Made by a program: the position numbers and the translations under genes
In this document: positions 10,480 to 24,000 of the stretch, piece after piece
Layout: each line of letters begins with the position of its first letter
Numbering within the stretch: position 1 is the first letter of the stretch
Source: Jacaranda mimosifolia
Taxonomy: Eukaryota > Streptophyta > Magnoliopsida > Lamiales > Bignoniaceae
DNA length: 64,000 nucleotides
Assembly (NCBI GenBank): GCA_018894105.1
Contig: CM032128.1
Location: 15,977,001 to 16,041,000 of the forward strand
Direction: 5' to 3'
Notes under the pieces: generated by a model
What the model saw: only the letters and a program-made list of their open reading frames with translations
What the model was told of the DNA's origin: nothing
Databases searched by the model: none

Positions 10480-12743
10480 TAATAGTAGGCTCTGGGTGCT
10501 TGTTTTAGTCCATAAAGAGCTTTTGATAATTTTAGGACATGATTTAAAAAAAAAATATTTTTAATCTGGGTGGTTGTTCAAAAAATAATTTCTCTTTTAG
10601 AAAACCATTTAAAAATTCACTTTTTTCATCCATTAGATAAAGAGTAAGAAGCATGCAAATCAATTCAAGACGTGAAATCGATGCATAGGTTTCATCATAA
10701 CTTATATCACCTTGTTGAGAATAAACATTAGTAATAAAGCATGCTTTGTTTATGACGACATTACCATTTTTATCAAGTATGTTTTTAAACACCTACTTAT
10801 TTCTGATCATTAGTTGATTTGTTAGTCATTCAACTAAGTTTCAAACCTTTTTTTTGTCAAACTAGGACAACTTTCCTTTATTGCTTGGACCTAGGATTCA
10901 TCGTTCAAGGCTTTATGGATGCTACTAGGTTCTACAATGTATAAGAGAATAAGATTAGTATCACTTTGACTTAGGTTTGATTGAGTGATGATTATTGCTT
11001 GTGGATCACCGTTTATCCTGTCTGCAAGGTAACTAGAAACATGTTTGAATTTTTTGGATATTTCTTATCTTTGAGCAGCGTAGAAACTTGGACTCATGGA
11101 TGTGATGGTTTCATCATCATTTCTGAGGGGGTTCTTTCTCTTTGTATTCCTCATAGTCCTTTTATTATTGCAAAGTTTTTAGTATTTAATTTGTCACTAC
11201 TTGCAAATTCTATGCTCAAAATTTCCTTGGCATCAAATGAGTTATCTTAAACAAAAACCACATGCATAGATTTTTGAATAGTCCTTTTTCTTTTGTTAAA
11301 CACTGATATTCCTTACTATGAATTGAATACCCAACAAAGATTCATTCATTTGATTTTGAGACAAATTTAGAAAGATGAACTTTGCTATTCAAGATATATT
11401 GTTTGCAACTGAATATGTGGAAGTAAGAGATATTTGATACTTTCCATTCACATAGAGTTTTCTTTAAAATTTGGTCTCAAAAACACCCAGTTCATGATGT
11501 AACACGCATTGTTGACAGCTTCTTACAGAAAGACTTGGGAAGATCATATTTATTCAGCATAGAATGAGCCATTTCTTGAAGAATTCGATTTTTTCTTTCT
11601 ACTACACCATATTTCTTACACGTTTTTTGAGCTAATAGCCACTGTCACAAAGTTGGCTAATACTCAACAGATTGTGCTCTATTCATCAACTAGCTGCACG
11701 TTTTCAATGGAAGTTCGAAAGGCATTTTCAACAGTGGCTTTTTCTAATTATTTTTCCTTTAGTATTGTCAATAAATAGTATGTCTCCTCCATTGAAATCC
11801 TCTAATTTTGATAAGGTTGATTGATCTCCTCGAATGTGTCTGAAGCATCTACCGTCTAGATATGGTTGACCCATCTAACTAGTTTTTTCTGGTTAATTTC
11901 TACAAGATAGAGTGTAGTAACTTAAGCTATCCATATTTTATCAAGTTTTTATTTGTTAGATTTAGAAATTTAGATAAATTTGGTTCCAATGAATTTTCTT
12001 AGTGGATATTTGTATGATATGTGATTTGTTTTGCAATAACTATGACATATTTTCCCATAGCTTTCATTCCTAATGTATGCATTACTAGTCAATTGAGCAT
12101 GAGATTCCTTCTCTTTATATTTTCCTTTGATAGTTCTCTTCAAATTATAAGTTTCCTTCGTGAGTTCTCCTCCTCAAGTTTATGAATTCTTTCCATTAAT
12201 ATATTTCTATTATCAGTTTGCCTTTTTGTGTGTTCTATATAATTCTAAACTAAGTGTTCCTTTTCATCATAAATGATTTGATGTTGATCTTTAAGGAAAT
12301 TAACTTCTTCATGAAGTTCCAATAATTCTTTATGAAAATTTGTTGCAGATTGAAGAACTGGTACTTTCATGTTCATCGTCAAAATCATTTGAATGAATTT
12401 CAAACAATATAGATACCTGCTTATCTCTCCTAAGGCAATTATCTTTGTTGTCAAATTGGTTTGAATCAAAATCATCACATGTCATGCTCATAGCCCTCCA
12501 CTTTGGATTTTTCTCAACTTCTCTTTTTAATTTTGGACAATTTAATCTTTTATGTCCAATTTCGTGGTATTTGTGATATATGATTGGATCAGATTTTGAT
12601 TGTTCAATGTTGTTCCATTTGGAACTTGCTATGCTATCTCATCTAAAGTGGTATTTTGCTTAAGTAAGTTGTTCAGTTCCCATGTCACATAGTAATTTTC
12701 TCATTTTGTGTTTTTTCATTGGCGTTTCTAATGTTATCATTCT
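10480..12743 (-). pseudogene. Copy G, 3' part: copia pol and gag 3' end, truncated
   Basis: A copia element of a different lineage from the main family. Reading leftward (minus strand): gag zinc-knuckle remnant with IGHKRLNCPKLKREVEKNPKW near 12525-12590; a coiled segment ending LHEEVNFLKDQHQIIYDEK (12245-12478); integrase C-terminal part with RILQEMAHSMLNKYDLPKSF near 11520-11580 and FVGYSIHSKEYQ near 11290-11340; reverse transcriptase with YDETYASISRLE and SEFLNGFLKEKLFFEQPP (10544-10792); then SKALYGLKQAPRAYY near 10490-10540. The rest of reverse transcriptase, RNase H and the 3' LTR are missing on the left. Its gag is cut at 12743 by copy A and resumes at 58388. Confidence 0.72.
12739..12743. 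repeat. Target duplication of copy A, left (ATTCT)
   Basis: Five bases before the A terminus. The right copy at 58388-58392 is ATTCC, one mismatch. Confidence 0.75.
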
Positions 12744-14985
12744 TGAAGTCAAGTGTAACACTATGATCCAATAAATAAATCACAAAATAGCTAAATTGAG
12801 TAGGATACACTCAAGATCAAAGATCTAATCATGCTTCAAATTCACATTTGGTTGAAGGATTACTTTAAATGCTAAAAAATCCAAGGAGAAGAGGAAGATC
12901 ACTTCAACACTTGAAAACTGTCTTCCAACAGTGCAGCAGCAACTCGGAAACAATTGCCTAACCAAAACACCTCAGAATTGGCTGAAAATTGGTTAAAACC
13001 TCCGCAATACCTTGCGTAAGCTCCAGTAAAAATTTCAGCCAAAAATGAATCCGGAAAGATCTGGAAACATACTCCAAACTTTCTGCCCAAGTAGTGGGTC
13101 TCCAAAAACCAAGCAATCCAATCATCTTGCCTCTAATGTGGTGATCCACACACCAATGGAAAATCCAAATATCTCCTACATTAGATGGAAAACCAAATAG
13201 AGAAGAGAGATAATGAAGGCCAAATTTTGGGGGGAGAGGAGAAGAAAATGTGAAGCCCCAACACACGAGAGAATCACACAAAAGTGGAGGGAAAAATGGA
13301 ATCTAACAATTAGATCATGCAAGTGTGTATGGCCGGCCACCTCTCTTCTATTTATAGGGAGGGAGGTGTGATGCAAGTTGGCATCACACCTTCACACCTC
13401 CCATGAGTTTGGCGCCAACCTGCCTTGCAAGTTGCATGTGTGAAATTCTTAATTTCACTTGTATTTGAATTTCATTTAGAACCTTTATTTCATCTCATAG
13501 AATGTCATCCAAATAAATTCTAAATGAACTCTTTCATTTGAATTTTCCCTCTAAATTAATTCTTCATTTTAATTAAATTGACGCCTTAATTTAATTAATT
13601 AGCTTTGACTTAACTCTTTAAGTCAATTAGCTTAACTCTTCAAACTAGAAGGTGCTAACTTAACTCTTTAAATTAACTTAACCAATTGATAGTCATGCAA
13701 CATCAATTAAATTAAATATTTAATTTAATTGGTCTAATTAACTTCTTAAATTAATTAGATCAATTTAACAATTAAATTAATCAAGGTAAAATGATAAAAA
13801 ATTAGTCAAGTGTTTCCCTTCTTAAAATCGGTCAAGAAGAATTTTCTAACTTTTGGAAATTTCCCTTCATCATGTAGGATTTCCAATTGGCTTTCGTGTG
13901 CAACCCATTAGGTTCTAGCATTCATTAGACATTGGCTCACAACTTCTGTGATGTTTAGAATATTGAAATGTTTCACATTAGTTTCAACTCCTTTAAAATA
14001 GTGAATCAATTCAACAAATCTCCATTAATTGAAGAGTATCTAATCTCCATGGTCAATGTCCAATCTTAAACCATGAAGTCCAACTAATTGGCCGAAATGA
14101 ATATGCCTTTGGAGAACCATTTTAGCTCTACCCTTGCCATGCAAGTATGGTCCTTTTGTCTCCTATATCTCGAAAGAGGCATAGGGCAAGATATTTGCTG
14201 GCTCCCTAATAGCCTCGATAATATTTCCATTGTTCGATTCCCCTTTATGATCTCATCTTTGGAAAACTCATTTTCCAAATTTTCATACTACCTTGTGCAA
14301 GGATTTCGTGAAATCTATCATTATAGAATATGTAAGAGATGCACTTACTCTTCACAACGACGAGGAATCTGATCCCATCTTGGATTTCACAAACCTCTAT
14401 GTCTAAGTAGCTCATACCCAAGCTTAACTTGAAAGATCCGGGAAGTGGTCAAGGAAGAGTCAAAGGATGAGGACCTAAACACAAGGTTACCATAGATCCT
14501 CAAGTCAAAGGACTAATTATGTGCACTAGCATAAGTTGTAGAATTTTCCACTACCGACTTGCCACTATGGCTATCTAGTGGATTTTTCTGGTAGGCCTTC
14601 AATGAATTTGTTCTCTAATAAGCACCCACTAACATGCACCCATATCTAAGATGGATTGCTTATGGAACATAGCAATATCCAACCTTTAGATATAAGCATT
14701 ATTAGTGCACATCTATCAGAATCTTAGATGCCTTGTCTCATAAGATTCTATAACTTGGAAGATTTAAAATCACGACTGTGTATGACTTATTTCATGATCA
14801 CCACACAGTGCGTGACTAAGTCCCATAGTCATATGTGATCTAAGCACTTCAACTTAATACTAGTGAAGTAAAATAAACATAAGATGAAGATGGCAATTTA
14901 CAATGAATTTCATTTAATCAAGATTGTATCACAAGTTAAATAGTTTATATGCCAATCTAATTGACCATGGGGTACTATTCTAACA
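12744..14985 (-). repeat. 3' LTR of copy A (2242 bp)
   Basis: Starts TGAAGTCAAGTGTAAC and ends TACTATTCTAACA on the + strand (element runs leftward). It matches its partner at 20767: both have the distinctive TGAAGTCAAGTGTA end. TATA-like CTATTTATAG lies at 13348-13357; the palindrome ladder lies at about 13560-13780. Confidence 0.93.
13348..13357 (-). promoter_or_regulatory. TATA box, 3' LTR of A
   Basis: CTATAAATAG on the element strand. The same site is at 21371-21380 in A's 5' LTR, where it would have driven the element's transcript. Confidence 0.6.
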
Positions 14986-14999
14986 ATCTCCCACTTGCC
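14986..14999 (-). other. Polypurine tract of copy A
   Basis: On the element strand it reads GGCAAGTGGGAGAT, directly against the 3' LTR. Confidence 0.88.
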
Positions 15000-17900
15000 A
15001 TAAAACTAATTCCCTATAGCCTTAAGACCCATCTTGTCAAGATGTCCTTCAAAGACCTTTTGCGATAGGGGTTTTGTCAGTAGATCTGCTATATTCTCTT
15101 ATGGGGCAACCCTTTCTACTCGGATCTCACCTCTATCAATGATCTCTTGGATCAAATGATATCACCTCAAAATATGCTTGGATCGTTGATGAGATCTTGG
15201 CTCTTTAGATTGTGCTATTACCCTATTGGTGTCCAGAAGATAATTATTGGCTCAGCAATGCTAGGCACTACATCCAACTCTTAGATGAAGTTTTTCATCC
15301 AAACACCTTTATTTGCAGCTTCTGAAGCCGTAGTGTATTTCGCTTATGTGGTTAAATTAGTCGTAATATCTTGCTTGGAATTCTTCTGACTTACCGCACC
15401 ACTATTGGGCCAAAATATGAATCCAGAAATAGATTTAATGTCATTCACAATAGATTGAAAACCATAATTCAAAAATCCCTCAAGTTTCAATTCTCTATCG
15501 CTGTATAATGAAAAAAATACTTAGTCCTTCTCAAGTACTTAAGGATTGCTTTAATGGCCATCTAATGACATTCACTGGGGTGAGATTGAGAGCGGCTCAT
15601 AACACTTAGAGCATGTGCTAATTCAGCCTTGTATATTGAACGGCATACATTATGCTCCCTATAGCTGATGCATAAGGTATGTGGGACATTCTATGTCTCT
15701 CGTTGCCAGTCTTAGGGGCCATAGACTTGGAGATATAAATATTGTGGCCCATAGGGAGGAATCCCTTCTTGGATTCTTCCACGCTAAACCTCTATAGTAC
15801 CTTATCAATGTACAGTGTTTGAGAAAGCCCCAACATCCTCCTCGATCTATCTCTTTAGATACGTATTCCTAATACGTAGGTTGTTTTGTTCGAATCCTTC
15901 ATAGAGAATTAAGTAGATAACCATGCTTTGGTATACTCCAACAATTATCTTTCATTCCCAATGAAAATAATGTCATCAATATAAAGCACAATAAACTATA
16001 TACTACCTCAACTAGCCTTCTTGTACACACAATGTTCATACATATTTTTAACAAAGCCAAATGATTTAACTGCCTTATCAAAATATATGTTCCAACTTCG
16101 GGATGTCTGTTTGAGTCCCTAAATGAATCTCTTGATTTTGTAAACCTTTTGCTCACTCATTTTGGATGTAAAACCTTGTGGTTGCTCCATATAAATTTCT
16201 TCTTCAATGTTTCCATTTAGAAAAGTAGTTTTCACATCCATTTATCATATCTCGTAGTCATACTATGCAGCTATGGCTAGTAAAATCCTAATGAACTTGG
16301 GCATTGCGACTGGTGAAAAGGTTTCCTCAAAATTAGTATCGGGTCTTTGAGTATAACCTTTTGTAATAAGCCGTGCCTTAAAGGTTATTATCTCTCTATT
16401 AACTCCTAGCTTTGGCTTATAGATCCACTTGCAGCCAACGGGTACTATACCTTTTGATAAATCTACTAAAGTCCATACTTTGTTAAAGTACATGGAGTCC
16501 ATTTTGGATTTCATGGCATCAAGCTAATATCTCAAATTTATGTCCAATATAGCTTTTTTATAGGTCTTCAGATTGCAGTTCAATTAGTCCGTCTCATGAA
16601 GAAATCCGAACCTCTTGGATTGCTTCTTGATTCAGTCTGACCTTACTAGAGGTTGTGTGTTTGGTTCTTGATGTTCACTTCTTTCCACTTCTTATGGGAT
16701 TTGTTGATCACCTTGAACTTCATCAAGTTCAACAACAACATCATTTCTATCTAATAGAAATTTCTTTTCCAAAAAATAGGCGTTCCTCGTAACAAACACC
16801 TTTTGTTCCGAGGGATCATAAACGTAATGACCTAAAGACTCTCTTGGTCAACCCATGAACTTGCACAAGATGGATCTACTATCTAACTTGTCTCCCACTA
16901 ACTACTTGATGTAAGTAGGAGACCTCCAAATTTTTAAAAAGTTGTAAGAGGGTGCTTTGCCATACCACATCTCATGCAGCGTCTTTAGCACCAACTTTGA
17001 AGGTACTACATTTAGCAACTTTGCTATCATCTCTTAGGCCTATCCCCAAAAGGATATAGGCACATCGGAAGAGCTCATCATGGAACTACCATGTCCAACA
17101 AGATATGGTTTCTCCTCTTGGCTACTCCATTATGTTGGTGTGCGCTGGGTAGAGTCTATTAAGAGATAATCTCATTTTTCTTTGGATAATCCAACAGTTT
17201 GGTACTTAAGTATTATCCTCCTCGATCTGATCGAAGAGCTTTAATATTAAGTCCCTTTTTCTTTTTCTACTTCATTCTTGTACTCTTTGAACTTTTCAAA
17301 AGCTTCGACTTGTACTTAACAAGATACATATGTCCGAACCTAGTATGATCATCGATGAAGGTAATGAAATAAGAATAGCCTTATCTCGCACTAACTCTTA
17401 GTGGGCCACAAACATTCATATGGATCAACTTCAAAGGATTTGTAGTTCGCTCTAATTATCCCACGAAAGGAGCTTTAGTCATTTTTCCCTTTAAACAAGA
17501 CTCACAAGTAGGAAGGCTCTCAATGCCAATAACATTTAGTGCTTTGAGAGCTTCTAACTTGTTCATCCTATTGTTAGAAATATGTCCAAGTCTTGCATGC
17601 CACAAGATGGCATCTTCTTGGTCATCTATTTTCTTTTACTAGATTGAATGTGCATCAATGAAAGTTGAGAATTCAATATGTACAATCCATTATTTAATGT
17701 ACCTTTTGCAATTAAAGAATCATTCTTTAATACTTTCAGCATCCCATTAAATATAGAAAAAATCATATCCTTCATTATCAAAAATGGGAATAGAAAAAAT
17801 GTTCTTAACAAGAAAGGATACATTGAAACAAGGATCAAATACAATGCAAGCATTCAATAAATCTAACTTGACTACACCTTCAACCATGGCCGCAACTTTT

Positions 17901-18030
17901 GCTATATTTTCAAGGCAGAGGATCATATCCCTTTCATTGAGACTCCTTCTTCATTCTATCACCCGTAAAAATTACATATGTGAGAACCACATGCAGTATC
18001 AAATACCCATGAGGAAGAATTTATCGTAAA
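15000..18030 (-). pseudogene. Copy A pol: protease, integrase, reverse transcriptase, RNase H
   Basis: Broken pol read leftward. The protease site at 17992-18000 reads D-T-A in place of D-T-G (context WVFDTACGSHIC). Unlike P, D and E, the downstream segment lacks their shared stop. GAG-pre-integrase (LWHARLG) lies near 17600 and integrase at about 16780-17560. Reverse transcriptase covers about 15830-16560, with the 16263-16514 frame carrying LVDLSKGIVPVGCKWIYKPK and YTQRPDTNFEETFSPVAMPK, and YIDD at 15972-15983. RNase H runs about 15010-15790. Many stops remain, so the copy is dead. Confidence 0.88.
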
Positions 18031-18859
18031 GTGCACTTCAATAAAGTACATACTCTTCTCAAATGTGCTAAGGTAAGCCTTGCAATTCCTTTTCCAATGT
18101 CCTTTTTCACTGCAATGGAAATAAGTAGCATCGATTTTCTCATCTTTTTTCCTCTTGATTCCCCCCGAACCCTTCAAGGGTTGCTTTTCCTTAGAGGAAG
18201 AACTCTTCTTCCTTTTACTTCCCTTAGACTTGAAGAAGAAGCAAGCATAAGAGGCTTATCTTTTTTCATAGTCGCCTCGTGCGATCACTAACATATTAAC
18301 TAATCTATTAATCGTCACTTCTTGCTTGGACATGTTAGAGTTTATAACAATTTGGTTAAATGAGCTAGGTAATGATTAAAAGATCAAATCCACATAGAGC
18401 TCATCCTCCTTGATTATGTCTAATTGACCTAGCTTTTCAATGAACCTGATCATCTTTAGCCTATGATCATGGACACTTGTGCCCTCATTTTATTCTTGTC
18501 CTGAGGAACTCTTTGGACAATGAGAACATTACATGTCTAGTTTGAATACCATACAACCCTTGTAGGTGTAAATAGATCTCACTTGCATGTTTCATATACT
18601 CATGAGACTTTTGAAGCTCATTAGATATAGAAGTCATCATGATGCATCTTGTTTGTAGATCATCATCCACAAACTTCATGAATAATTCACGTGCTTCATC
18701 GGTGACATCATCGCCAATGGTGTTCGTTGGAATTTGATGAAGCACATAAGTCCTCTTTTCAGAATATAAAATAATCTTGATGTTTCTCAAACAATCATGG
18801 AAGTTTGGCTCGATTAGCTTATTGGTTTCCAAAATAACGTTGAGTGAATTTTGAGTCAT
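18031..18859 (-). pseudogene. Copy A gag
   Basis: Gag capsid/nucleocapsid gene, which packages element RNA into virus-like particles. The start at 18859 opens a 124-codon frame (to 18485) with EKRTYVLHQIPTNTIGDD and DDDLQTRCIMM, the usual UBN2/copia-gag pattern of the Angela-like branch. The frame breaks near 18485. The zinc knuckle at 18082-18123 reads YFHCSEKGHWKRNC: its first Cys is Tyr, so the CCHC finger is incomplete. This start is preferred because the same position opens gag alignment across copies, although E and D have lost the ATG frame. Confidence 0.85.
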
Positions 18860-20752
18860 TTTGAGTTTGAGATTTCAAAAATCTACAAAAGGTGAAAAAG
18901 AGAGTGTAAGCATATAATTGATATTGATATTAAAAACATGTTCATGGTTTCTCAAGCATATTTTTCTCCCACTACTTTATCAAATTCTTCACCTCTTAGA
19001 AGAATTTGAAAAATATCATTTCCTAGTGAGAATTAAGGTCCCACGGACTTGTAAGTGGACCTACGCCTCGTGTGCCATCCACAAACAATCAAAAGGTAAG
19101 CAACTTTTGCTAATTGCATCTCTATGCAACCTTTGATTTATTTTGCCTTACTTTTCATATAGACCCATACCTCATGTGAAATCTACATTACTAGTTGTTA
19201 AGTTGGACCTACCGATCAAAATTTGATTCGAGACCACTCTATGTCATCCCACGTGTCATGGCTAATGTGTGGGAACTATCAAATCAAAGGTGCATCATAT
19301 ACTAAGTATGTGATTACTACTTTCCACCATAAGTGTGACCCTCGCTTTGAGTGCCATCACACAAAAGATAGTAGCATCGTAATATCCCATACCATTGGTA
19401 GAAGGCATGGATTAATTAGAATTCTTTTTAATTTGTATCCATTTTGACTTAATATTTGGAAGCACTTAAACTTTATAAGTGGAGTGATTTTTTTGCTTGC
19501 AAAGTTCTTATCAATTTTATCTTCTTATTTAGGTTTTCTATATCCTAACCATGCATCTCATACATCAATATGATATGGAAAGCATAAATAAGTAAATGTG
19601 CCTAGCATGCTCCATGGGTGGGAAGACCATGAGCCCTAACCAAGTGATGCACTTAGAGCCATAGATGCACTACTTAGTTGATTTTAAGTGGATTGATTAA
19701 TTCTAACTATTACAAAAATGTATCCCCATACATTCACGGGTCTTCATGCCTCTAATGGTCTTTTTTGCTCTTTATAATATTTACATGAGAAAGAAATTCT
19801 CACTCCTAGTGATTCTACTCTCATAACATTTACAAGATAAAAATTAAGAGGCATGCAAACCCCAATTTAATACAACACTTTTTAACAACTTCAAATAAAT
19901 GAAATCAATATTAAAGGCTTATGATCATACCCATTCATTCATCATTCATTCAACAATAAATGAAAAATAATAAATCAAGAATTGACATTCAATTCCAACA
20001 ATTAAATGCTTATCTCATAAACAATTAATTGACCAAGCAAGAATGAGCATAACATTTATGCATCAATATTGAAGATTAATTTTAGAAAGATTTTAAAAGC
20101 AATCAAAAATATAAAACATAATTTTGAGAACTTGCACGACACTTGTGCATTTATGTAGCATGATTCAATTCACTTTTGGTCACCAAAATGAACACAGATT
20201 AAGCTCAAAATCCATCCTACCCTTAACTGAGAGCTACTGCCCTACCTTGTTTTAGGGTACGGACCGAGTCAAGCCAATTTTTGCTCAACTTTTGTGCACC
20301 AAAAAATTGAGGACAATATCAAATCACATATTATAAATGAAATTCTAGATTCAAAATACCTTTTAAAAATGGAATTTCAAGTGCTCAAACATGCTTCAAA
20401 AATCAAGTTTAAATGAGAATCAACATTCTCCTAAAATCTACAATAATATTCAATCCAAATTGGATCAAAAAATGACCAAAACACCTTAAGGCCAAATTTA
20501 ACATGCTATATCAACATATAACATCAACCAATGCCAAATCAATATTTAACATTAGCAACTAAGAATCAAAACATACTAACATATGAATTAACATTTAAAA
20601 CATATATTAGCATAATTTCAATTCTTCAACATTGGAGCCACATGCTTCATCATGCAAACACTCCAATCCTTAAATTGGATAAATTATTTGGAGTAGATCA
20701 AATCTTCACATGAATCAATCAATCAAAAATCCAAATTAAAGGATGAAATTAG
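18860..20752 (-). other. Untranslated leader of copy A
   Basis: About 1.9 kb between gag and primer site with no open frame of interest. It holds the four-hairpin array at 19055-19362 and a short GC-richer island near 20229-20278. Leaders of C, D and E are of similar length and align with it. Confidence 0.8.
19055..19362 (-). other. Leader hairpin array, copy A
   Basis: Four spaced stem-loops, numbered from the RNA 5' end (highest coordinate). No. 1 at 19333-19362: GTGTGA/TCACAC arms. No. 2 at 19247-19274: TCCCAC/GTGGGA. No. 3 near 19155-19190: ATGTAGA/TCTATAT, one G-U pair. No. 4 at 19055-19082: GTGGA/TCCAC. Most loops carry a TGGCAC-type motif. Equivalent arrays are at D 31323-31607, E 44235-44545 and C 53080-53761. 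Confidence 0.55.
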
Positions 20753-20764
20753 GCTCCGATACCA
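20753..20764 (-). other. Primer-binding site of copy A
   Basis: On the element strand TGGTATCGGAGC, two bases from the LTR end. This pairs with the 3' end of plant initiator-Met tRNA at 11 of 12 positions, and the odd G gives a G-U pair. Confidence 0.9.
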
Positions 20765-20766
20765 CT

Positions 20767-22648
20767 TGAAGTCAAGTGTAGCACTAGGATTCAATAAATA
20801 AAGCACAAAATATCCAAATTAACTAGGCTACACTCGAGACCAAGGATCTAATCATGCTTCAAATTCAGAATTAGATGAAGGAATACCTTGAATGCTCAAA
20901 AATCCTAGGAAAAGAGGAAGATCACTTCAACACTTGAAAATTATCTTCCAATAATGCTGCTGCAACTTGGTAACAATTACCTAACCAAAACACCTCAGAA
21001 TTGGCCGAAAATAGGACACAACCTCCTAAACACCTTGAGGAAGTTCCAATGAAAAGTTTAGCAAAAAAGGAATCCAGCAAAGTCTGGAAAAATGCTCCAA
21101 ACTTTCTACCCAAACAGTGGATCTCCAAAAACCAAGCAATCCAAGCTTCTTGCCTCCAATGTGATGATCCACACACCAATGAAAAATCCAAATCTCTCCT
21201 AGGTCAGTTGGAAAACCAAAGAGAAAAGAGAGAGGATGAAGGCCGAATTTTGGAAGGAGAGGTTAAGAAAATGTAAAGTCTCAACATATGAGAGAATCAC
21301 ATAAAATTGGAGGGAAAAATGGAATCTAACAATTAGATCATGCAAGTGTGTATGGCTGGCCACCTCTCTCCTATTTATAGGGAAGGAGGTGTGATACAAA
21401 TTGGAATCACACCTCCCAGAGGTTGGCGGCAACTTGCCTTGCAAGTTGCATGTGTGAAATTCTTAATTTCACTACCTTTATTTCATCTCATGAAATGTTC
21501 TTCAAATAAATTCTAAATGCACTCCAAATGAACTCTTTTATTTGAATTTTCCCTCCAAACTAATTCTTCACTTTAATTAAATTAACCTCTTAATTTAATT
21601 AATTAGCTTTGGCTTAATTTTTGAAGTCAATTAGCTTAACTCTTTAAGCTATAAGGTGTTAACTTAACTTTTTTAGTTAACTTGACTAGTTGATAGTCAT
21701 GTGGCACTAATTAAATTAACTTCATAATTTAATTGGTCTAATTTAAATCCTTAAATTATTTAGATCAATTTAACAATTAAATTGATTAAGCTAAATGGAC
21801 CAAAAATTAGTCTCTCCTTAAAATCGATGGTCAAGACGAATTTCTTAACTCTTAGAGAATTCCCTTCATCATGTAGGATTTCCAATTGGTTTTTGTGTGT
21901 TACCTATTAGGTTTTATCTTTCATTGGATATGAGCTCAAAACTCTTGTGATATTTAGAATATCGAAATATTTACATTAGTTTAAACTCCTTTAAACTAAT
22001 GACTCAATTCAATTAATCTCCATTAATTAAAAAGTACCCAATTTCCATGGTCGATGTCCAACCTCAAGTCCATGGAGCCCAACTAATTGGACAAAATGAA
22101 TATGCTTTTGGAGAACCATTCTAGCTTTACGCTTGCCATGTAAATACGGTCCTTCCATCTCCTATCTCCCGAAACAGGCCTAAGGCAAGATATTTTTCAG
22201 CTCCTTAATAGCCTCGATAACTATATTTATATTCCTAATGTTTGATTCCCCTTTATGACCTCATGTTTGGAAAACTCCTTTTCCAAATTGTCATATTACC
22301 TTGTGTAAGGATTTCGTGGAATCTATCATTATAGAAAACGTAGGAGATGCACTCGCCCTTCACAACAACAAGGAGTCAAATCCCATCTTGGATCTCACAA
22401 ACCTTCATGTCTAAGTAGCTCATACCCAAACTCAACTCTAGCAAAGTGCTAAAGGAAGAGTTAAAGCATAAGAACCTAAACACAAGGTTACCATACATCC
22501 TCAAGTAGAAGGACTAATTATATGCAATAGCGTAAGCTGGAGAACTTGCCACTACTGAATTTCCACTATAGCTATCTAGTGGATTCTCTAGGCAGGCCTT
22601 CAATGAGCTAGTTCTCTAACAAGCACCTATTAACATGCACCTATGTCT
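20767..22648 (-). repeat. 5' LTR of copy A, left segment
   Basis: Begins TGAAGTCAAGTGTAGC next to the primer site. TATA CTATTTATAG at 21371-21380; palindrome ladder about 21560-21790. The sequence stops at CCTATGTCT, where solo LTR B starts, and resumes at 58046. Confidence 0.92.
22644..22648. repeat. Target duplication of solo LTR B, left (TGTCT)
   Basis: The right copy at 58046-58050 is TTTCT, one mismatch. Confidence 0.75.
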
Positions 22649-23500
22649 TGAAGTCACATGTAGCCATAGGATCCAATAATCAAAACATTAGAAACAAAAA
22701 TTAACTAGGCTGCACATGATAACAAGGATCTAAACATGCCATTATTAATATTTAGATGGAGCATTTGCTCAAAAACCAAGGAATTAAGTAAAAAGCCTTT
22801 GACACTCAAAAATTGTCTTCTAGCGGAATAATGGATTCTGATCAGCATTTGACTAGGAAATTGAACTCCGATTTGAGTGAAACTTGAACCAAAATATCAC
22901 CAATGCTTTGATATATTTTCAATCCAAAATTCAGTGTAATCAGAAATTGGCAAGACCTCCAAAGGTGGATCAAAAGTTACTACCAGAAATTGGATCTCCT
23001 AGAGACACAGCAATCCAATTATCTTGCCTCTAACGATAATATCCACAAACTGATATAACACCAATTCTCCTCAATATCAGATGGAGAATAAAGAGAAAAC
23101 ATGCAAGGATGAAAGCTTGAATTGGAGGTTGGAGAAGAAGAGAAGTGAAGCTTGAACACATGATGCAACACTTGAAAATTGAAGAGAGAATTTGAGAGAA
23201 TCTAATTCGCATGAAATGTGATGTCTTGCAACTCTTTTTGGCTGCCTATCTCTATATTTATATATAGACAGAGGATGGTGTGATGCCAAGGTGGCATCAC
23301 ACCTTCCTCAAGGAGGGAGTGGGGGACCGCCTACTTGCGTTGCAAGTTGGCATGAATGTGAATTATGTGTGCATTTGAATTTCATTTAGAATCTTCATTT
23401 TATCTTATGAAATATCATCCAAATAAATTCTAATGCCACACCAAATGAACTTTTCATTTGAATTTTCCCTCCAAAATTAACACTCTATTTTAATTAAATT

Positions 23501-24000
23501 NNNNNNNNNNNNNNNNNNNNNNNNNNNNNNNNNNNNNNNNNNNNNNNNNNNNNNNNNNNNNNNNNNNNNNNNNNNNNNNNNNNNNNNNNNNNNNNNNNNN
23601 NNNNNNNNNNNNNNNNNNNNNNNNNNNNNNNNNNNNNNNNNNNNNNNNNNNNNNNNNNNNNNNNNNNNNNNNNNNNNNNNNNNNNNNNNNNNNNNNNNNN
23701 NNNNNNNNNNNNNNNNNNNNNNNNNNNNNNNNNNNNNNNNNNNNNNNNNNNNNNNNNNNNNNNNNNNNNNNNNNNNNNNNNNNNNNNNNNNNNNNNNNNN
23801 NNNNNNNNNNNNNNNNNNNNNNNNNNNNNNNNNNNNNNNNNNNNNNNNNNNNNNNNNNNNNNNNNNNNNNNNNNNNNNNNNNNNNNNNNNNNNNNNNNNN
23901 NNNNNNNNNNNNNNNNNNNNNNNNNNNNNNNNNNNNNNNNNNNNNNNNNNNNNNNNNNNNNNNNNNNNNNNNNNNNNNNNNNNNNNNNNNNNNNNNNNNN
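23501..24000. other. Assembly gap, exactly 500 N
   Basis: The flanks are TTTTAATTAAATT on the left and AAACTCTTTTAATTTAATTAAT on the right. Paralogous LTRs have these two motifs essentially adjacent (for example 13565-13605), so the true missing length may be near zero and 500 is probably a placeholder. Confidence 0.85.

Noticed and set aside
10981..11250. 89-codon plus-strand frame
   Set aside because: It is the antisense shadow of integrase/reverse-transcriptase linker sequence of copy G.
20753..20764. tRNA gene at the initiator-Met match
   Set aside because: Only the 12-base primer-site complement is present; there is no cloverleaf.
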